DNA of 64,000 nucleotides from Lysinibacillus contaminans (lineage in GTDB: Bacteria > Bacillota > Bacilli > Bacillales_A > Planococcaceae). The stretch lies in contig NZ_LGRV01000007.1 of assembly GCF_001278945.1 (NCBI RefSeq), positions 176,842-240,841 on the forward strand. The letters run 5' to 3'. Of the stretch, positions 53,499 through 63,005 are shown one piece after another. A program made the position numbers and the translations under genes. How positions within the stretch are numbered: the stretch's first letter is position 1; each line of letters begins with the position of its first letter. The notes beneath the pieces were generated by a model that had not been told where the DNA came from, did not search any database, and worked only from the letters and a program-made list of their open reading frames with translations.

Positions 53499-53666
53499 GT
53501 GAAAAATCTCCTTTAGGATGATAGAATTTCATCTAGTATAGTCTGATTCTGATTCTATAAAAATAGTCAGAAATGAACATTTTTATAAGGTCAGTTTACA
53601 ATAAGCCTTGAATTCAGTGAAGAATTTTTGTACCTTTGTAAGGAGAGAAAGGGGCTTAATGTAGTG

Positions 53667-54347
53667 ATGCAACAATTTTTCCCGAATGATTGGCAATTGA
53701 TACTTGCTGATGAATTAGAAAAACCATATTATCTGGCATTACGCCAATTTGTAGCGCATGAATTTTCCACTCAAACGATTTACCCCCCCATGGACGACGT
53801 GTTAAATGCCTTTTCAACGACAGCTTATCGTGATGTGAAGGTCGTTATTTTAGGACAAGATCCATATCATGGACCAGATCAGGCACATGGCTTAAGTTTT
53901 TCAGTGAAGCCAGGAATCCCACATCCGCCAAGCTTACGCAATATGCTGAAGGAATTACAAGATGATGTAGGCTGTTCAATTCCCAAGGATGGTACGTTAA
54001 CAAAATGGGCGGAGCAAGGGGTTATGCTGTTAAATACAGTATTGACAGTACGAGCGGGCCAAGCGAATTCTCATAAAGGGCAAGGTTGGGAGCAGTTTAC
54101 GGATGCTGTAATTGAAAAGCTTGCGGCAAGAAAACGACCAATAATATTTGTTTTATGGGGCAAACCTGCACAACAAAAAAAGCAGCTTATTTTAAAATAT
54201 TCTGAGCAACATGTCATTTTTGAAGCGCCACATCCGAGTCCGCTAAGTGCATATCGTGGTTTTTTCGGAAGTAAACCGTATTCAAAGATCAATGCGCAAT
54301 TAGAGGCTTGGGGTGAACAACCAATTGACTGGTGTTTATCTTCATAG
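53667..54347 (+). CDS. ung: Uracil-DNA glycosylase
   Basis: 226-residue family 1 UDG that cuts uracil from DNA. Catalytic water motif [18 protein letters not shown] (about 66-83), [16 protein letters not shown] and the DNA-contact loop [19 protein letters not shown] are intact. ATG 53667 or the adjoining GTG 53664; AAAGGGG lies 9-12 bases before. First gene of the block that matches B. subtilis ywdG-ywfO order. Confidence 0.96.
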   Translation: MQQFFPNDWQLILADELEKPYYLALRQFVAHEFSTQTIYPPMDDVLNAFSTTAYRDVKVVILGQDPYHGPDQAHGLSFSVKPGIPHPPSLRNMLKELQDDVGCSIPKDGTLTKWAEQGVMLLNTVLTVRAGQANSHKGQGWEQFTDAVIEKLAARKRPIIFVLWGKPAQQKKQLILKYSEQHVIFEAPHPSPLSAYRGFFGSKPYSKINAQLEAWGEQPIDWCLSS

Positions 54348-54438
54348 AGGAGCAATTAATAGTAGATTGCCACAAATCGTTTACTTTTAAGTGCCTAGTA
54401 ATCATGGTACAGTGAAACATGAAAGAGAGGGAGCAACT

Positions 54439-54618
54439 ATGCGAATTGATTGCTTTAAGTGCAAAAATTTTAAAGTAACGTGGGATCCTCAAAATCCACG
54501 TGGCTGCGCAGCTTATGGCTTCAAAACGAAACAGCTTCCATCCGTTGTAGTGAAGCAATCCTCTGGTATGGATTGCATGAAATTTGTGTCGAAAGCAGAA
54601 AGCGAGGGCAAACGATGA
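54439..54618 (+). CDS. Small Cys-containing protein between ung and ywdI
   Basis: 59 residues with four cysteines (positions 5, 8, 23 and 46: DCFKCKNF, RGCAAYG, MDCMKF), possibly a small metal site. GAGAGGGAG precedes ATG 54439. Overlaps the YwdI gene (ATGA). Such proteins are sometimes labelled uracil-DNA glycosylase by neighbourhood, but it contains no glycosylase domain. Confidence 0.8.
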   Translation: MRIDCFKCKNFKVTWDPQNPRGCAAYGFKTKQLPSVVVKQSSGMDCMKFVSKAESEGKR

Positions 54619-54881
54619 TTTCCTATCAAGCAGTACTACAGCAACTTGAAAAACAATTAGATGAAGCGAAGAAAGCAGCAAGTGAACAACAGATGAGAGA
54701 ATCATTAACAGCTGTTCGGGCATTGTGTGACGTTGTGCTAACACAATCAATAGAAACTTCAAAAACACAACCTAAGCATATCCCGCAAATGTTGACGCAA
54801 GGTCCAACGCAACAAGTACTATACACAGCGAAAATGGATGAGGAAGACGGAGCAAACGGCGATTCGCTTTTTGACTTCTAA
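54615..54881 (+). CDS. ywdI: YwdI family protein (DUF5327)
   Basis: 88 residues: helical, charged N-terminal half (SYQAVLQQLEKQLDEAKKAA, likely coiled coil, then SLTAVRALCDVVL) and an acidic tail (MDEEDGANGDSLFDF). Same position after ung as in B. subtilis. Translationally coupled to the small Cys protein. Function unknown. Confidence 0.82.
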   Translation: MISYQAVLQQLEKQLDEAKKAASEQQMRESLTAVRALCDVVLTQSIETSKTQPKHIPQMLTQGPTQQVLYTAKMDEEDGANGDSLFDF

Positions 54882-54907
54882 CTATATATAAGGTAGGTAT
54901 AAATAAG

Positions 54908-55288
54908 ATGAAAAGATTTATCGTAACTGGTGCACTTCATGGGTTTTTAGCAGTGGCACTCGGTGCATTTGGTGCACATGCTTTAGATGGTATATTAGAT
55001 GCTTATGGTCAAGATATTTGGAACAAAGCGGTGCAATATCAAATGTTCCATGCAACAGGCTTACTTGTGATTGGTCTATTAATGAGTAGTAAGATACTAG
55101 GAGAAGTTAAGCAATTAAACGTGGCAGGTATTGTCTTTAACCTTGGGATTGTATTTTTCTCGGGAAGTTTATATGTGTTAGCACTTAGCGGTATTAAAGT
55201 GCTTGGTGCCATTACGCCAATTGGTGGTGTCTTATTTTTAACGGGCTGGGTATGTATTATACTAGCAGCTATGAAACATGCAAGATAA
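54908..55288 (+). CDS. ywdK: DUF423 membrane protein (YwdK-like)
   Basis: 126 residues, four membrane helices, with the family signature ALGAFGAHALDG (about 18-29), AVQYQMFHATGLL and TPIGGVLFLTGW. Role unknown. 26 bp after ywdI, weak ribosome site (AAGGTAGG). Confidence 0.88.
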   Translation: MKRFIVTGALHGFLAVALGAFGAHALDGILDAYGQDIWNKAVQYQMFHATGLLVIGLLMSSKILGEVKQLNVAGIVFNLGIVFFSGSLYVLALSGIKVLGAITPIGGVLFLTGWVCIILAAMKHAR

Positions 55289-55297
55289 TAATAGATT

Positions 55298-55333
55298 ACC
55301 TTTTTCGTACTGTTATGCGGAGAAGGTTTTTTT
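55298..55333 (+). terminator. Terminator after ywdK
   Basis: ACCTTTTTCG pairs with CGGAGAAGGT (two G-T pairs), then seven T. Confidence 0.82.
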
Positions 55334-55435
55334 ATTCTCATTCACCAAAGTTCAATCCGTATTGTTTTTGTAAGAATTTTTAAGGTGCGCTATAATTATC
55401 AAAAGAGTTAGAAATAAGAAAGAAGGCTTGTACAT

Positions 55436-56614
55436 ATGGAAAAATTATTTGCGTTACTCGATGGAAACTATGAAGAGATGGTAGCAATCCGCCGTCACTT
55501 ACATGAATATCCTGAAATCTCATTTGAAGAAGTTGAAACACCTGCCTATGTGGCAGCTTTTCACCGAGCACTGGGACATGAAGTACGTGAACAGGTTGGT
55601 GGACGTGGAGTTGTTGCAATATTACGAGGAGCAAAGCCTGGAAAAACGGTTGCGTTGCGTGCAGATTTTGACGCGCTTGCCATTCAGGAAGAAAATGAAG
55701 TGCCATACAAATCAAAAGTAGCGGGGAAAATGCATGCGTGTGGACATGATGGGCATACGGCAACGTTACTTGGACTTGCAAAGGTACTTAATGCGATGAA
55801 AGATGAACTTGCGGGTACTGTGGTCTTCATTCATCAACATGCGGAGGAAATTGCGCCAGGTGGAGCGAAGCCAATGATTGAGGATGGATGTTTAGATGGC
55901 GTGGATGTTATTTTTGGTACACATTTATGGGCACCAACGCCACTTGGTGAAATTTTAGTACGTGATGGCGCAATAATGGCTGCTGCTGATAAAGTCGATA
56001 TTGTGTTACAAGGAAAAGGGGGCCATGGCGCAGAGCCACATCATTCTATTGATGCAGTTGTCCTAGCTTCTCAATTTGTGATGAATGTCCAACAACTCGT
56101 ATCACGCCGTATTGATCCATTGAAATCAGCGGTACTAACAATTGGACATTTTGAGGCCATTAATCCATTCAATGTTATCGCGGAACGTGTTGTATTAACG
56201 GGAACTGTCCGAACATTTGAGGAGCAAGTCCGTATACAAATGGAGAGGGAACTTGAGGCAGTACTAAAAGCTACTTGCCTTGCTTTTGGTGCTACCTATG
56301 AATATCAATACACAAGAGGTTATCCACCTGTGTATAACCATAAGAGGGAAACAGATTTTGTAGCAGAACTTGCAGTAGATGTGCCAGGTGTAGAAAAGGT
56401 TATTACGTGCCCTCCATTTATGATTGGCGAAGACTTTGCCTATTATTTAGAAAAAGTACCTGGTACATTTTTCTTCACAGGAGCTAAAAAGCCAGAGTGG
56501 GAAACTGCTTATCCACATCATCATGCACGTTTTGATTTTGATGAGCGTGCCATGCTTATTGCTGCAAAAACATTAGGAAAAGCGACATTAGAATATCTAA
56601 AAGAAAATAATTAA
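55436..56614 (+). CDS. M20-family amidohydrolase (N-acyl-amino-acid hydrolase type)
   Basis: 392 residues. Seen: IRRHLHEYPEISFEEVETP, ALRADFDALAIQEENEVPY, HACGHDGHTATLLGLAKVL (metal Cys about 103), HQHAEEIAPGGAKPM and GHGAEPHHSIDAVV in the lid domain, GEDFAYYLEKVPG. A full-length enzyme related to, but clearly distinct from, the one at 6961. AAGAAGG precedes the ATG. Substrate unknown. Confidence 0.92.
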   Translation: MEKLFALLDGNYEEMVAIRRHLHEYPEISFEEVETPAYVAAFHRALGHEVREQVGGRGVVAILRGAKPGKTVALRADFDALAIQEENEVPYKSKVAGKMHACGHDGHTATLLGLAKVLNAMKDELAGTVVFIHQHAEEIAPGGAKPMIEDGCLDGVDVIFGTHLWAPTPLGEILVRDGAIMAAADKVDIVLQGKGGHGAEPHHSIDAVVLASQFVMNVQQLVSRRIDPLKSAVLTIGHFEAINPFNVIAERVVLTGTVRTFEEQVRIQMERELEAVLKATCLAFGATYEYQYTRGYPPVYNHKRETDFVAELAVDVPGVEKVITCPPFMIGEDFAYYLEKVPGTFFFTGAKKPEWETAYPHHHARFDFDERAMLIAAKTLGKATLEYLKENN

Positions 56615-56617
56615 AAA

Positions 56618-56651
56618 AGTCAGCGAGAAGTTAAACTCTCGCTGATTTTTT
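56618..56651. terminator. Shared terminator between the M20 gene and gerQ
   Basis: TCAGCGAGA pairs with TCTCGCTGA, loop of eight, T-run on the right and A-run on the left, so it serves both converging genes. Confidence 0.9.
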
Positions 56652-56654
56652 ATG

Positions 56655-56990
56655 TTACGAACCTTGATTGAAATAATTCATTTCTTCATCGTACTCAGCG
56701 AAATCAAAATAAATCATCGGGAATAAGAAGCGGTGATTGGATTTAGCTTCACGCAAAATAACATGATCTCGGCCAGCAGCCTCGACAACACCACGTACTA
56801 CCTTTGTGTTTTTACCTGGTTCGATTGCATGTTCGAAAGAAAAGTGGAAAGTACCCGGTTTTCCTCGATTCAGACGTAAAATATTTTCAATATACGATTC
56901 CTCTCGTACGGGTGGCCGTCCGCTTGGAATCGGTCCTTGGGGTGGTGTCATTTGCTGCTGTGTTGTCGGTGTCCAATAGTAAGGCATCAT
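56655..56990 (-). CDS. gerQ: Spore coat protein GerQ
   Basis: 111 residues: Pro/Gln-rich N-terminus (YYWTPTTQQQMTPPQGPIPS), then the conserved core SYIENILRLNRGKPGTFHFS and AAGRDHVILREAKSNHRFLFPMIY. GerQ is cross-linked by transglutaminase in the coat and is needed for CwlJ localisation. It lies 20 bp after cwlJ, the same pair as in B. subtilis. Confidence 0.94.
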   Translation of the reverse strand: MMPYYWTPTTQQQMTPPQGPIPSGRPPVREESYIENILRLNRGKPGTFHFSFEHAIEPGKNTKVVRGVVEAAGRDHVILREAKSNHRFLFPMIYFDFAEYDEEMNYFNQGS

Positions 56991-57009
56991 AATAACAACC
57001 TTCTTTCAG

Positions 57010-57435
57010 TTATATTTGAGGGCAATCTTCTTCAGTTGGCGAGAAAAAGCAGTGTGATTTGTAACGACCTGAATTCCACTGACCGTACCATTGCGCAGGG
57101 CAGTCTCCCTCTGGTCTGAAAAACCAAAGTGACCGAGTAGCAGGGTGGAATCTCTCACCATTTATCACTCTTTTGGCTAATCTAATATCTTGCTCACGTG
57201 CACGCTGATAAAAATAACTTTGTGTCACTGCCTCAAAACCGCCGGGACTCTGATAAACCATATCCTCAATTGTTCGAATGTCTGTAAAATCTAGACAATC
57301 TGCTCGTACACGATTGACACCAACATTGCCGACCATAAGCATACCTAGTTCGCCTTCACCTTCTGCTTCAGCACGCATTAACCGAGCAAGTAAAGCTGTT
57401 TGTGCGTCATTCGTTTTAATAACAGCGATTTTCAT
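57010..57435 (-). CDS. cwlJ: Cell-wall hydrolase CwlJ (spore cortex-lytic)
   Basis: 141-residue Hydrolase_2 family protein that degrades spore cortex during germination. Seen: LLARLMRAEAEGEGELGMLMVGNVGVNRVR with the catalytic Glu (about 15-44), GFEAVTQSYFYQRARE, and RSLWFFRPEGDCPAQWYGQW. No signal peptide, as expected for a mother-cell-made coat enzyme. GAGGGG lies only two to three bases before ATG 57435, closer than usual. Confidence 0.94.
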   Translation of the reverse strand: MKIAVIKTNDAQTALLARLMRAEAEGEGELGMLMVGNVGVNRVRADCLDFTDIRTIEDMVYQSPGGFEAVTQSYFYQRAREQDIRLAKRVINGERFHPATRSLWFFRPEGDCPAQWYGQWNSGRYKSHCFFSPTEEDCPQI

Positions 57436-57449
57436 ACCCCCTCGCAGTC

Positions 57450-57457
57450 AGTATATG
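57450..57457 (-). promoter_or_regulatory. Possible sigma-E/K -10 box of cwlJ-gerQ
   Basis: Minus strand CATATACT fits the CATANNNT -10 pattern of mother-cell sigma factors, just upstream of cwlJ. No clear -35 was recognised. Confidence 0.4.
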
Positions 57458-57679
57458 CAGGACAATACCTTAGACATGTTTATTTTAAGAGAGAAAGTAT
57501 AATCACTTTTTGGATGGTGCGAGCATATTATAAAAATAATGGGCTTTTTAGTGAGAACGAAGTTGTTTAATTACATTTAAGATTTTTCTAGGGATAGGAG
57601 GGAATATAGCTAAAGAAAATCGAATGGGTTTTAAAAGGTTTTTTTGCATGTTTATTCAATAGCATGTGAGGTGAGAATA

Positions 57680-57850
57680 ATGAAAATTGGTATGTGGATT
57701 GCCATTTTATTAAGTGCAATTGTGGCATTTATTGTAGGAGACTTGTATGGTCAGCCACTCCATTGGTATCTCTTTATATTAATTGTCATCGTCGGTTTCT
57801 TCATTCATACAATTATTTTAATTTTAAAAGTAAAGGACGAAAATTCATGA
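57680..57850 (+). CDS. Small two-helix membrane protein, paralogue 1
   Basis: 56 residues, two hydrophobic helices joined by the polar turn GDLYGQPLHWYLF (about 20-32), with a short charged tail KVKDENS. ATG 57680 follows GTGAGGTGAG. Nearly the same layout as the next gene. Family unknown. Confidence 0.72.
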   Translation: MKIGMWIAILLSAIVAFIVGDLYGQPLHWYLFILIVIVGFFIHTIILILKVKDENS

Positions 57851-57862
57851 ATAATGAGGATT

Positions 57863-57906
57863 AGGTAAACATCATTAGGTTTATAGATGATGTTTACCTC
57901 TTTTTT
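57863..57906 (+). terminator. Terminator between the two small membrane genes
   Basis: AGGTAAACATCAT pairs with ATGATGTTTACCT, 11-base loop, then CTTTTTT. Confidence 0.9.
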
Positions 57907-58021
57907 GTTAAAATTTTATTACAAAAAATGAAAATACTCACTTCTAACAAGTATATAGAAATTCTATTGTCCCATACTATTACTGACAACAACTGACGTA
58001 CGTACTTGAAGGGGTGTTTCA

Positions 58022-58204
58022 ATGAATACTTTTGGTATATTTATAGCGATTTTCACAAGTGCATTTATAGCCCTTGGAATAGCGGATTACTACGATCAAC
58101 CGCACAATTGGTATTTATTTTTGCTAATGGTGTTGACTGGGGTTTTTATTCATATAATCATTCTTATATTAAAAGCAGACATTGATGAGGAAGAGGGAGC
58201 CTGA
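58022..58204 (+). CDS. Small two-helix membrane protein, paralogue 2
   Basis: 60 residues. Shares with the previous gene the turn ADYYDQPHNWYLFL and the closing FIHIIILILK, then an acidic tail (ADIDEEEGA). GGGGTG sits before the ATG. A separate terminator between the genes makes independent transcription likely. Confidence 0.75.
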   Translation: MNTFGIFIAIFTSAFIALGIADYYDQPHNWYLFLLMVLTGVFIHIIILILKADIDEEEGA

Positions 58205-58214
58205 ATCTACAAAG

Positions 58215-58253
58215 AAAAGCGCGAGTCCATTACTTTGGATTCGCGCTTTTGTT
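58215..58253. terminator. Shared terminator, paralogue 2 and hemQ
   Basis: AAAAGCGCGAGTCC pairs with GGATTCGCGCTTTT (one G-T pair), eight-base loop, between converging genes. Confidence 0.9.
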
Positions 58254-58256
58254 ACA

Positions 58257-59006
58257 TTATACAGTTAGGAATTTCACTAATTTTTCATTATCAAGTAGGT
58301 TACCTACGAAGAATGAACCAAACTCACCGTAGCGAGCAGATACTTCGTCGAAACGCATTTCGTATACTAGCTTTTTGAATTGTAATACATCATCCGCAAA
58401 TAGTGTTACGCCCCACTCGTGATCGTCAAAGCCAACAGAACCTGTAATAATTTGTTTCACTTTACCTGCGTAGCCACGACCAATCATACCATGTGAACGC
58501 ATTAATCCTTTACGTTCTTCCATCGGTAGCATATACCAGTTGTCATTGCCTTGACGACGTTTATCCATTGGGTAGAAGCACACGTATTTAGAACGTGGAA
58601 GTTCTGGATATAGACGTGCGCGTACATGTGCATTTTGATATGGATCTTCGTCTGAATCACCAGCTAAATAGTTTGAAAGCTCAACAACTGATACATAAGA
58701 ATATGTAGGAATTGTAAAATCAGCAATGGCTAATTTGTTGAACTCAGCTTCTAGTTCTTGTAGCTCGTCCATTGTTTCACGTAAAGTCATAATCATAAAG
58801 TCGGCTTTTTGACCTACAATTGCATAAAATGCGTGTGCGCCAGTCTTAGCCACATCTGCCTCATTTAATTTGTCTAAATAAGTGATAAATTCTTCAACCG
58901 CTGCTTGACGTTCTTCAGAAGAAACTAGTTTCCAAGAAGCCCAATCCATTGAGCGGAATTCATGTAAAGCGTACCAACCATCTAACGTAATTGCTGCTTC
59001 ATTCAT
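58257..59006 (-). CDS. hemQ: Coproheme decarboxylase HemQ (chlorite-dismutase family)
   Basis: 249 residues. HemQ converts coproheme III to heme b with peroxide in the coproporphyrin-dependent pathway of Gram-positives. Seen: [41 protein letters not shown] with the key Tyr (about 146), [15 protein letters not shown] with the heme-ligand His (about 170), and [29 protein letters not shown] precedes the ATG. Divergent from lipL, as in the B. subtilis ywf region. Confidence 0.95.
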   Translation of the reverse strand: MNEAAITLDGWYALHEFRSMDWASWKLVSSEERQAAVEEFITYLDKLNEADVAKTGAHAFYAIVGQKADFMIMTLRETMDELQELEAEFNKLAIADFTIPTYSYVSVVELSNYLAGDSDEDPYQNAHVRARLYPELPRSKYVCFYPMDKRRQGNDNWYMLPMEERKGLMRSHGMIGRGYAGKVKQIITGSVGFDDHEWGVTLFADDVLQFKKLVYEMRFDEVSARYGEFGSFFVGNLLDNEKLVKFLTV

Positions 59007-59163
59007 AATTCAATACACTCCTTCTAATTGATAATCATTCACAAGTAAGTTTATCATAGTTTGTGTTAAAACAATAAGGTCATGCTAGCGATTTCACGAA
59101 TTTGACACCTGTAGTAGATGCGGTATGCTAAAAGTGAGAGAAGTGAATAAGGAGTACGACTAT

Positions 59164-59994
59164 ATGAAAAATAGTTTACAACAACCGATCTGGCGTTTTT
59201 ATGACCAATCGATTAGCGCGAAAAATAGCTCTCCACTAGAGTCATTTGCGATGGATGATACATTATGCCAATTAGTTGGGCAACTTGAGTCTCCACCAAC
59301 AGTACGTACGTGGGTTCACGATGCCTCAGTTGTGCTCGGTATACAAGATCATCGTCTGCCATATGTACAACAGGGGATGAAATTACTGCAAACGAAAGGT
59401 TATCATCCAATCGTCCGAAATTCTGGTGGTCTAGCTGTTGTACTTGATGCAGGTGTGCTCAATATTTCGATTGTGTTATCAGAGCAAACAGAATCACTTA
59501 GCATTAATGCTGGCTATGACGTGATGGTCGCTTTTGTAAAGGCGCTTTTCCCTGAAGTAGCAGAGAAAATTGAAGCGTATGAGATTGTCGGCTCTTATTG
59601 TCCAGGTTCATATGATTTAAGTGTTGATGGTAAAAAGTTTGCAGGTATTTCACAACGTCGTTTACGGCAAGGTGTTGCTGTTCAAATCTATTTATGTATT
59701 GAAGGTAGCGGTGCCAAACGTGCAGAACTTATCCGAGATTTTTACGAGGAAAGCTTGCAAAATGAGGAAACGAAATTTGCGTATCCACAAATTGTGCCAG
59801 AGGTAATGGCATCTCTAAGTGAATTGATTGACCCAATGCTTACTGTGGAGGCAGTCATGGTTCGCTTGCAGCAAGTGTTACACGGTTTTACAGATGAAGT
59901 CAGAGCGGAGCCACTACATGATGAAGAACTAGCATTATATGCATTTTATTTACAACGGATTTTAGAGAGAAATGAAAAAATGTTAGCACTGTAA
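59164..59994 (+). CDS. lipL: Octanoyl-[GcvH]:protein N-octanoyltransferase (amidotransferase LipL)
   Basis: 276-residue LplA-like transferase that moves octanoyl from GcvH to E2 subunits. Seen: SFAMDDTLCQLVGQLESPPTVRTWVH (about 21-46), GIQDHRLPYVQQG, VRNSGGLAVVLDAGVLNIS, and catalytic Cys in GSYCPGSYDLSV followed by GKKFAGISQRRLRQG. ATG 59164 has AAGGAG nine bases before; the longer frame from 59125 lacks one. Confidence 0.92.
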   Translation: MKNSLQQPIWRFYDQSISAKNSSPLESFAMDDTLCQLVGQLESPPTVRTWVHDASVVLGIQDHRLPYVQQGMKLLQTKGYHPIVRNSGGLAVVLDAGVLNISIVLSEQTESLSINAGYDVMVAFVKALFPEVAEKIEAYEIVGSYCPGSYDLSVDGKKFAGISQRRLRQGVAVQIYLCIEGSGAKRAELIRDFYEESLQNEETKFAYPQIVPEVMASLSELIDPMLTVEAVMVRLQQVLHGFTDEVRAEPLHDEELALYAFYLQRILERNEKMLAL

Positions 59995-60392
59995 ATTATC
60001 AATTCCGCCTTGGAGGAATTGTTGCTGACGCTTCGCTTTCGCACAGAAAAACATTGCGTCCAGATTTTGAATTGTGCTTAGGCCTGCGTGATGCAGGTCA
60101 GTTAGCCGTTGTCGCATGGATGCGACGTAATTAGGCTAACATCCTACTAATTTCAAAATCTGCTGCTGTCGCTACGCTTTCGCGCAAAAAACAACTGTGA
60201 CATCTGCCGGAGGCATTGGGCCAACAGGATGTTGGTCACTCAGGCGTTGCCGCAGGATGCGGCGTTCTTAGCCAGAGTTCCACTATTCAGCCGGTGTTTG
60301 GACTCCCACAAAAGATGCTAAACCTACATTCATCTCAATAGCTATAGAGGTGGGAGTTTTCCTCTGAATGAAGATAAAAAGAGGCGATGCCG
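59995..60392. other. Convergent gap between lipL and rsfA filled by repeat copy C
   Basis: Apart from the repeat nothing is seen. No classic terminator was found for either gene; the repeat's hairpins may do that job. Confidence 0.5.
60003..60380 (-). repeat. Modular hairpin-rich dispersed repeat, copy C
   Basis: Reverse-orientation match to copy A over most of its length. Contains two core units (60023-60046, 60162-60186), outer stem AGATTTTGAA/TTCAAAATCT (60062, 60152), GTTAGCC/GGCTAAC (60101, 60134), and CCTGC/GCAGG (60083, 60093) where copy A has CCTAC/GTAGG. It adds two small hairpins of the form CCAACATCCTGTTGG (about 60221-60235) and CCGCATCCTGCGG (about 60250-60262), absent from A. 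Ends in AATTCCTCC/GGCGGAATT at the left edge (60001-60020). Confidence 0.85.
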
Positions 60393-61040
60393 CTAACTAA
60401 GCGCATCGCCATTTTCTGGTTGAAAAGCAGGACTGCTTGCAACGAGATTACCGTTTTTCTCCATTTTAAATACAGGTGCAACTCGCTCTTCCTCTTCATC
60501 TAGTGTCACTAGACGTCTAGCGCGGTTCATAATTTGAACAAACTGCTCATAGTCTTTTCGAATCGCTCTATTTTCTTCTTCTAACTGTGTGATTGTTTTC
60601 TCTAGTTTTTTATTTTTCTCAGATGTAACATGCACGAGTTGACGCCATTTTGTAGACTCATTATTTAACTCACCAGAATGCTGTAAACGTAGTAAATAGG
60701 CTATTACAATATCAAGTGATAACGCAGAAAGAGGAATCGATTTGCCCTCTGTATCTGCACTTACTGTAAACATATTAGAAGAACGACGTCTTGCTGGTGC
60801 TCCTAAAACTCGCATTCTTTCTTTTCTTTCTTTTTTCGCCTCAGCTAATTGCTCTTCAAAAACCTTACGTACAACGGCATTCCAACGAAAACCACATGCA
60901 GCTGCGGTACGATTCAGTGCATCACCAGCTTCTTCAAATGCATTTAACTGTGTACTACCTTCTGTTACGTGACGAATCACCGCATCTGCTAATAATTCAT
61001 CGTTTTCTTCTAACCAAGCATCTTGTCTTACTTTACTCAT
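60393..61040 (-). CDS. rsfA: RsfA-like prespore transcriptional regulator
   Basis: 215 residues. N-terminal Myb/SANT-like domain ([50 protein letters not shown], residues 4-62) and a central coiled coil (about 140-170, [20 protein letters not shown]). Matches B. subtilis RsfA, which tunes sigma-F-dependent genes in the forespore. AGGAGG precedes the ATG. Confidence 0.9.
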   Translation of the reverse strand: MSKVRQDAWLEENDELLADAVIRHVTEGSTQLNAFEEAGDALNRTAAACGFRWNAVVRKVFEEQLAEAKKERKERMRVLGAPARRRSSNMFTVSADTEGKSIPLSALSLDIVIAYLLRLQHSGELNNESTKWRQLVHVTSEKNKKLEKTITQLEEENRAIRKDYEQFVQIMNRARRLVTLDEEEERVAPVFKMEKNGNLVASSPAFQPENGDALS

Positions 61041-61274
61041 CTTTTATCCTCCTACCATAATAGAACTTTCTTTATGTATTTCTATCATGACCAATCTTTT
61101 AACCTTTTATTCATCTATGTAGAATGAATTATGCTTGAATGCAAGGTGAAAAGTAGGATACAATACCGGTTGTAGGTTTGTACGTGTTCTACATACTTAA
61201 CTATGTGAATGTAGTACGCACATTTAATCATTTTTGTATGTAAAAAATACTATATAGAAAGGGTTGTTGACTAA

Positions 61275-61502
61275 ATGGCAAACGAATTTAAAGTTTGCGA
61301 TGAATGTCAGGCCGTTAACTTAAAAACGTTAATTCCAAAATTAAAGGGAATCGATCCTGATGCAACCATCGAAATTGGCTGTCACTCATATTGTGGCCCA
61401 GGTCGTAAAAAAACATTTACCTTTGTAAATAGTAGACCTGTCGCAGCACTAACTGAGGATGAGCTTATGGAAAAAGTATTAACAAAATTAAAAAGCAAAT
61501 GA
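61275..61502 (+). CDS. DUF1450 small protein (YuzB-like)
   Basis: 75 residues with Cys8-x2-Cys11 ([10 protein letters not shown]) and a second pair in [18 protein letters not shown], suggesting a metal site or redox pair. AAAGGG lies 11 nt before the ATG. Role unknown. Confidence 0.85.
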   Translation: MANEFKVCDECQAVNLKTLIPKLKGIDPDATIEIGCHSYCGPGRKKTFTFVNSRPVAALTEDELMEKVLTKLKSK

Positions 61503-61508
61503 TAAAAT

Positions 61509-61540
61509 GCTATCTTCACTTAGATGAAGGTAGTTTTTTT
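61509..61540 (+). terminator. Terminator after the DUF1450 gene
   Basis: GCTATCTTCA pairs with TGAAGGTAG(T) with one G-T pair, followed by seven T. Confidence 0.85.
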
Positions 61541-61662
61541 ATGGACGAAATTTTGCACCTATAGCTACTTTAACTTATGATTATCCATAGAAATCCGTGT
61601 AAAGTGGCCATTTATTTCATATAATAGAAGAAATACAGAAAATGAAATGGGGTGCAATGCAA

Positions 61663-62967
61663 ATGACACATTATGCAGAAGCAAAATTGCAAGAGGAAAA
61701 AGTGTTTAAAGATCCTGTGCATCGCTATGTTCATGTGAGAGACCAGGCGATTTGGGATTTAGTGGGTACACGAGAATTTCAACGTTTACGTAGGATTCGT
61801 CAGCTAGGCACGACCTTTTTGGTGTTTCATGGTGCTGAGCATAGCCGTTTTAATCACTCACTGGGCGTCTATGAAATAATACGCCGCATTGTCGATGATA
61901 TTTTTGTAGGTCGTCCAGAATGGGATGAAAGCGAAAGACTACTAGTGCTTTGTGCAGCACTTTTACATGATTTAGGGCATGGTCCATTTTCACATGCATT
62001 TGAAAATGTGTTTGAACTCGATCATGAATACTATACGAGACAAATACTTCTTGGCGATACAGAGGTAAATGCAGTCCTGAGAAAAGTGGCACCAGATTTT
62101 CCAGAGAAAGTATCCCAAGTGATAGAAAAAACATACCCGAACAAGCTGGTCGTCAGCCTAATTTCGAGCCAAATTGATGCTGATCGCATGGACTATTTAC
62201 AACGAGATGCTTATTTTACAGGAGTAAGTTACGGACATTTCGATATGGAACGTATACTACGGGTTATGCGTCCTCGGGAAAATCAAGTGGTCATTAAATC
62301 GACTGGGATGCATGCAGTAGAAGATTATATAATGAGCCGCTATCAAATGTATTTACAAGTTTACTTCCATCCGGTATCACGCAGTGCGGAAGTCGTGTTG
62401 AATAACATATTAAAACGTGCAAAACAACTGAGTATGGAAGGCTATAAGTTTAAGCATGAGCCGACCCATTTTAAAGCATTTTTTAAAAATGATATAACGC
62501 TAGAGGATTATCTATCATTGGATGAAAGTATACTCTTTACATATTTTCAATTTTGGATGAAGGAAGACGATGAAATTCTTAGTGATTTAAGTCGTCGTTT
62601 TGTGAATCGTAAACTTTTCCAATATATAGACTTAGATCCATGTGCTGAACTGGACAAGTACCAAAAGCTTCAAGCGTTATTCAGACAAGCAGGTTTGAAT
62701 CCGGAATACTATTTAGTGCATGATACGACAGCGGACTTACCGTATGATTTTTATCGACCAGGTGAGGAAAACGTGCGCGTTCCGATTTTCCTAGAAATGA
62801 AAAACGGAGAGCTGCGTGAATTATCGACGGAATCCATTATAGTCGATTCTATTTCAGGAAAAATGAAGCGCGATCACAAAATCTATTTCCCTATGGATTT
62901 CCTAGAGGATACAAGCACGCATCATGATGTGAAAAAGAAAATATGTATGATATTACAAGGGAATTGA
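61663..62967 (+). CDS. ywfO: HD-domain phosphohydrolase (YwfO-like)
   Basis: 434 residues. HD metal site: HSRFNHSLGVYEII, LCAALLHDLGHGPFSHAFE (about 101-119) and SSQIDADRMDYLQRDAYFTG. Resembles dNTPase/SAMHD1-type HD proteins; B. subtilis YwfO is its counterpart and its physiological substrate is not settled to my knowledge. ATG 61663 has GGGGTG eight bases upstream; ATG 61642 and 61657 are less well placed. Confidence 0.92.
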   Translation: MTHYAEAKLQEEKVFKDPVHRYVHVRDQAIWDLVGTREFQRLRRIRQLGTTFLVFHGAEHSRFNHSLGVYEIIRRIVDDIFVGRPEWDESERLLVLCAALLHDLGHGPFSHAFENVFELDHEYYTRQILLGDTEVNAVLRKVAPDFPEKVSQVIEKTYPNKLVVSLISSQIDADRMDYLQRDAYFTGVSYGHFDMERILRVMRPRENQVVIKSTGMHAVEDYIMSRYQMYLQVYFHPVSRSAEVVLNNILKRAKQLSMEGYKFKHEPTHFKAFFKNDITLEDYLSLDESILFTYFQFWMKEDDEILSDLSRRFVNRKLFQYIDLDPCAELDKYQKLQALFRQAGLNPEYYLVHDTTADLPYDFYRPGEENVRVPIFLEMKNGELRELSTESIIVDSISGKMKRDHKIYFPMDFLEDTSTHHDVKKKICMILQGN

Positions 62968-63005
62968 CAGTGTTATGCACCATGTGTGCATAACACTGTT
63001 TTTAT
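62967..63005 (+). terminator. Terminator after ywfO
   Basis: ACAGTGTTATGCAC pairs with GTGCATAACACTGT (14 bp), five-base loop, then TTTTATTTT. Confidence 0.92.
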
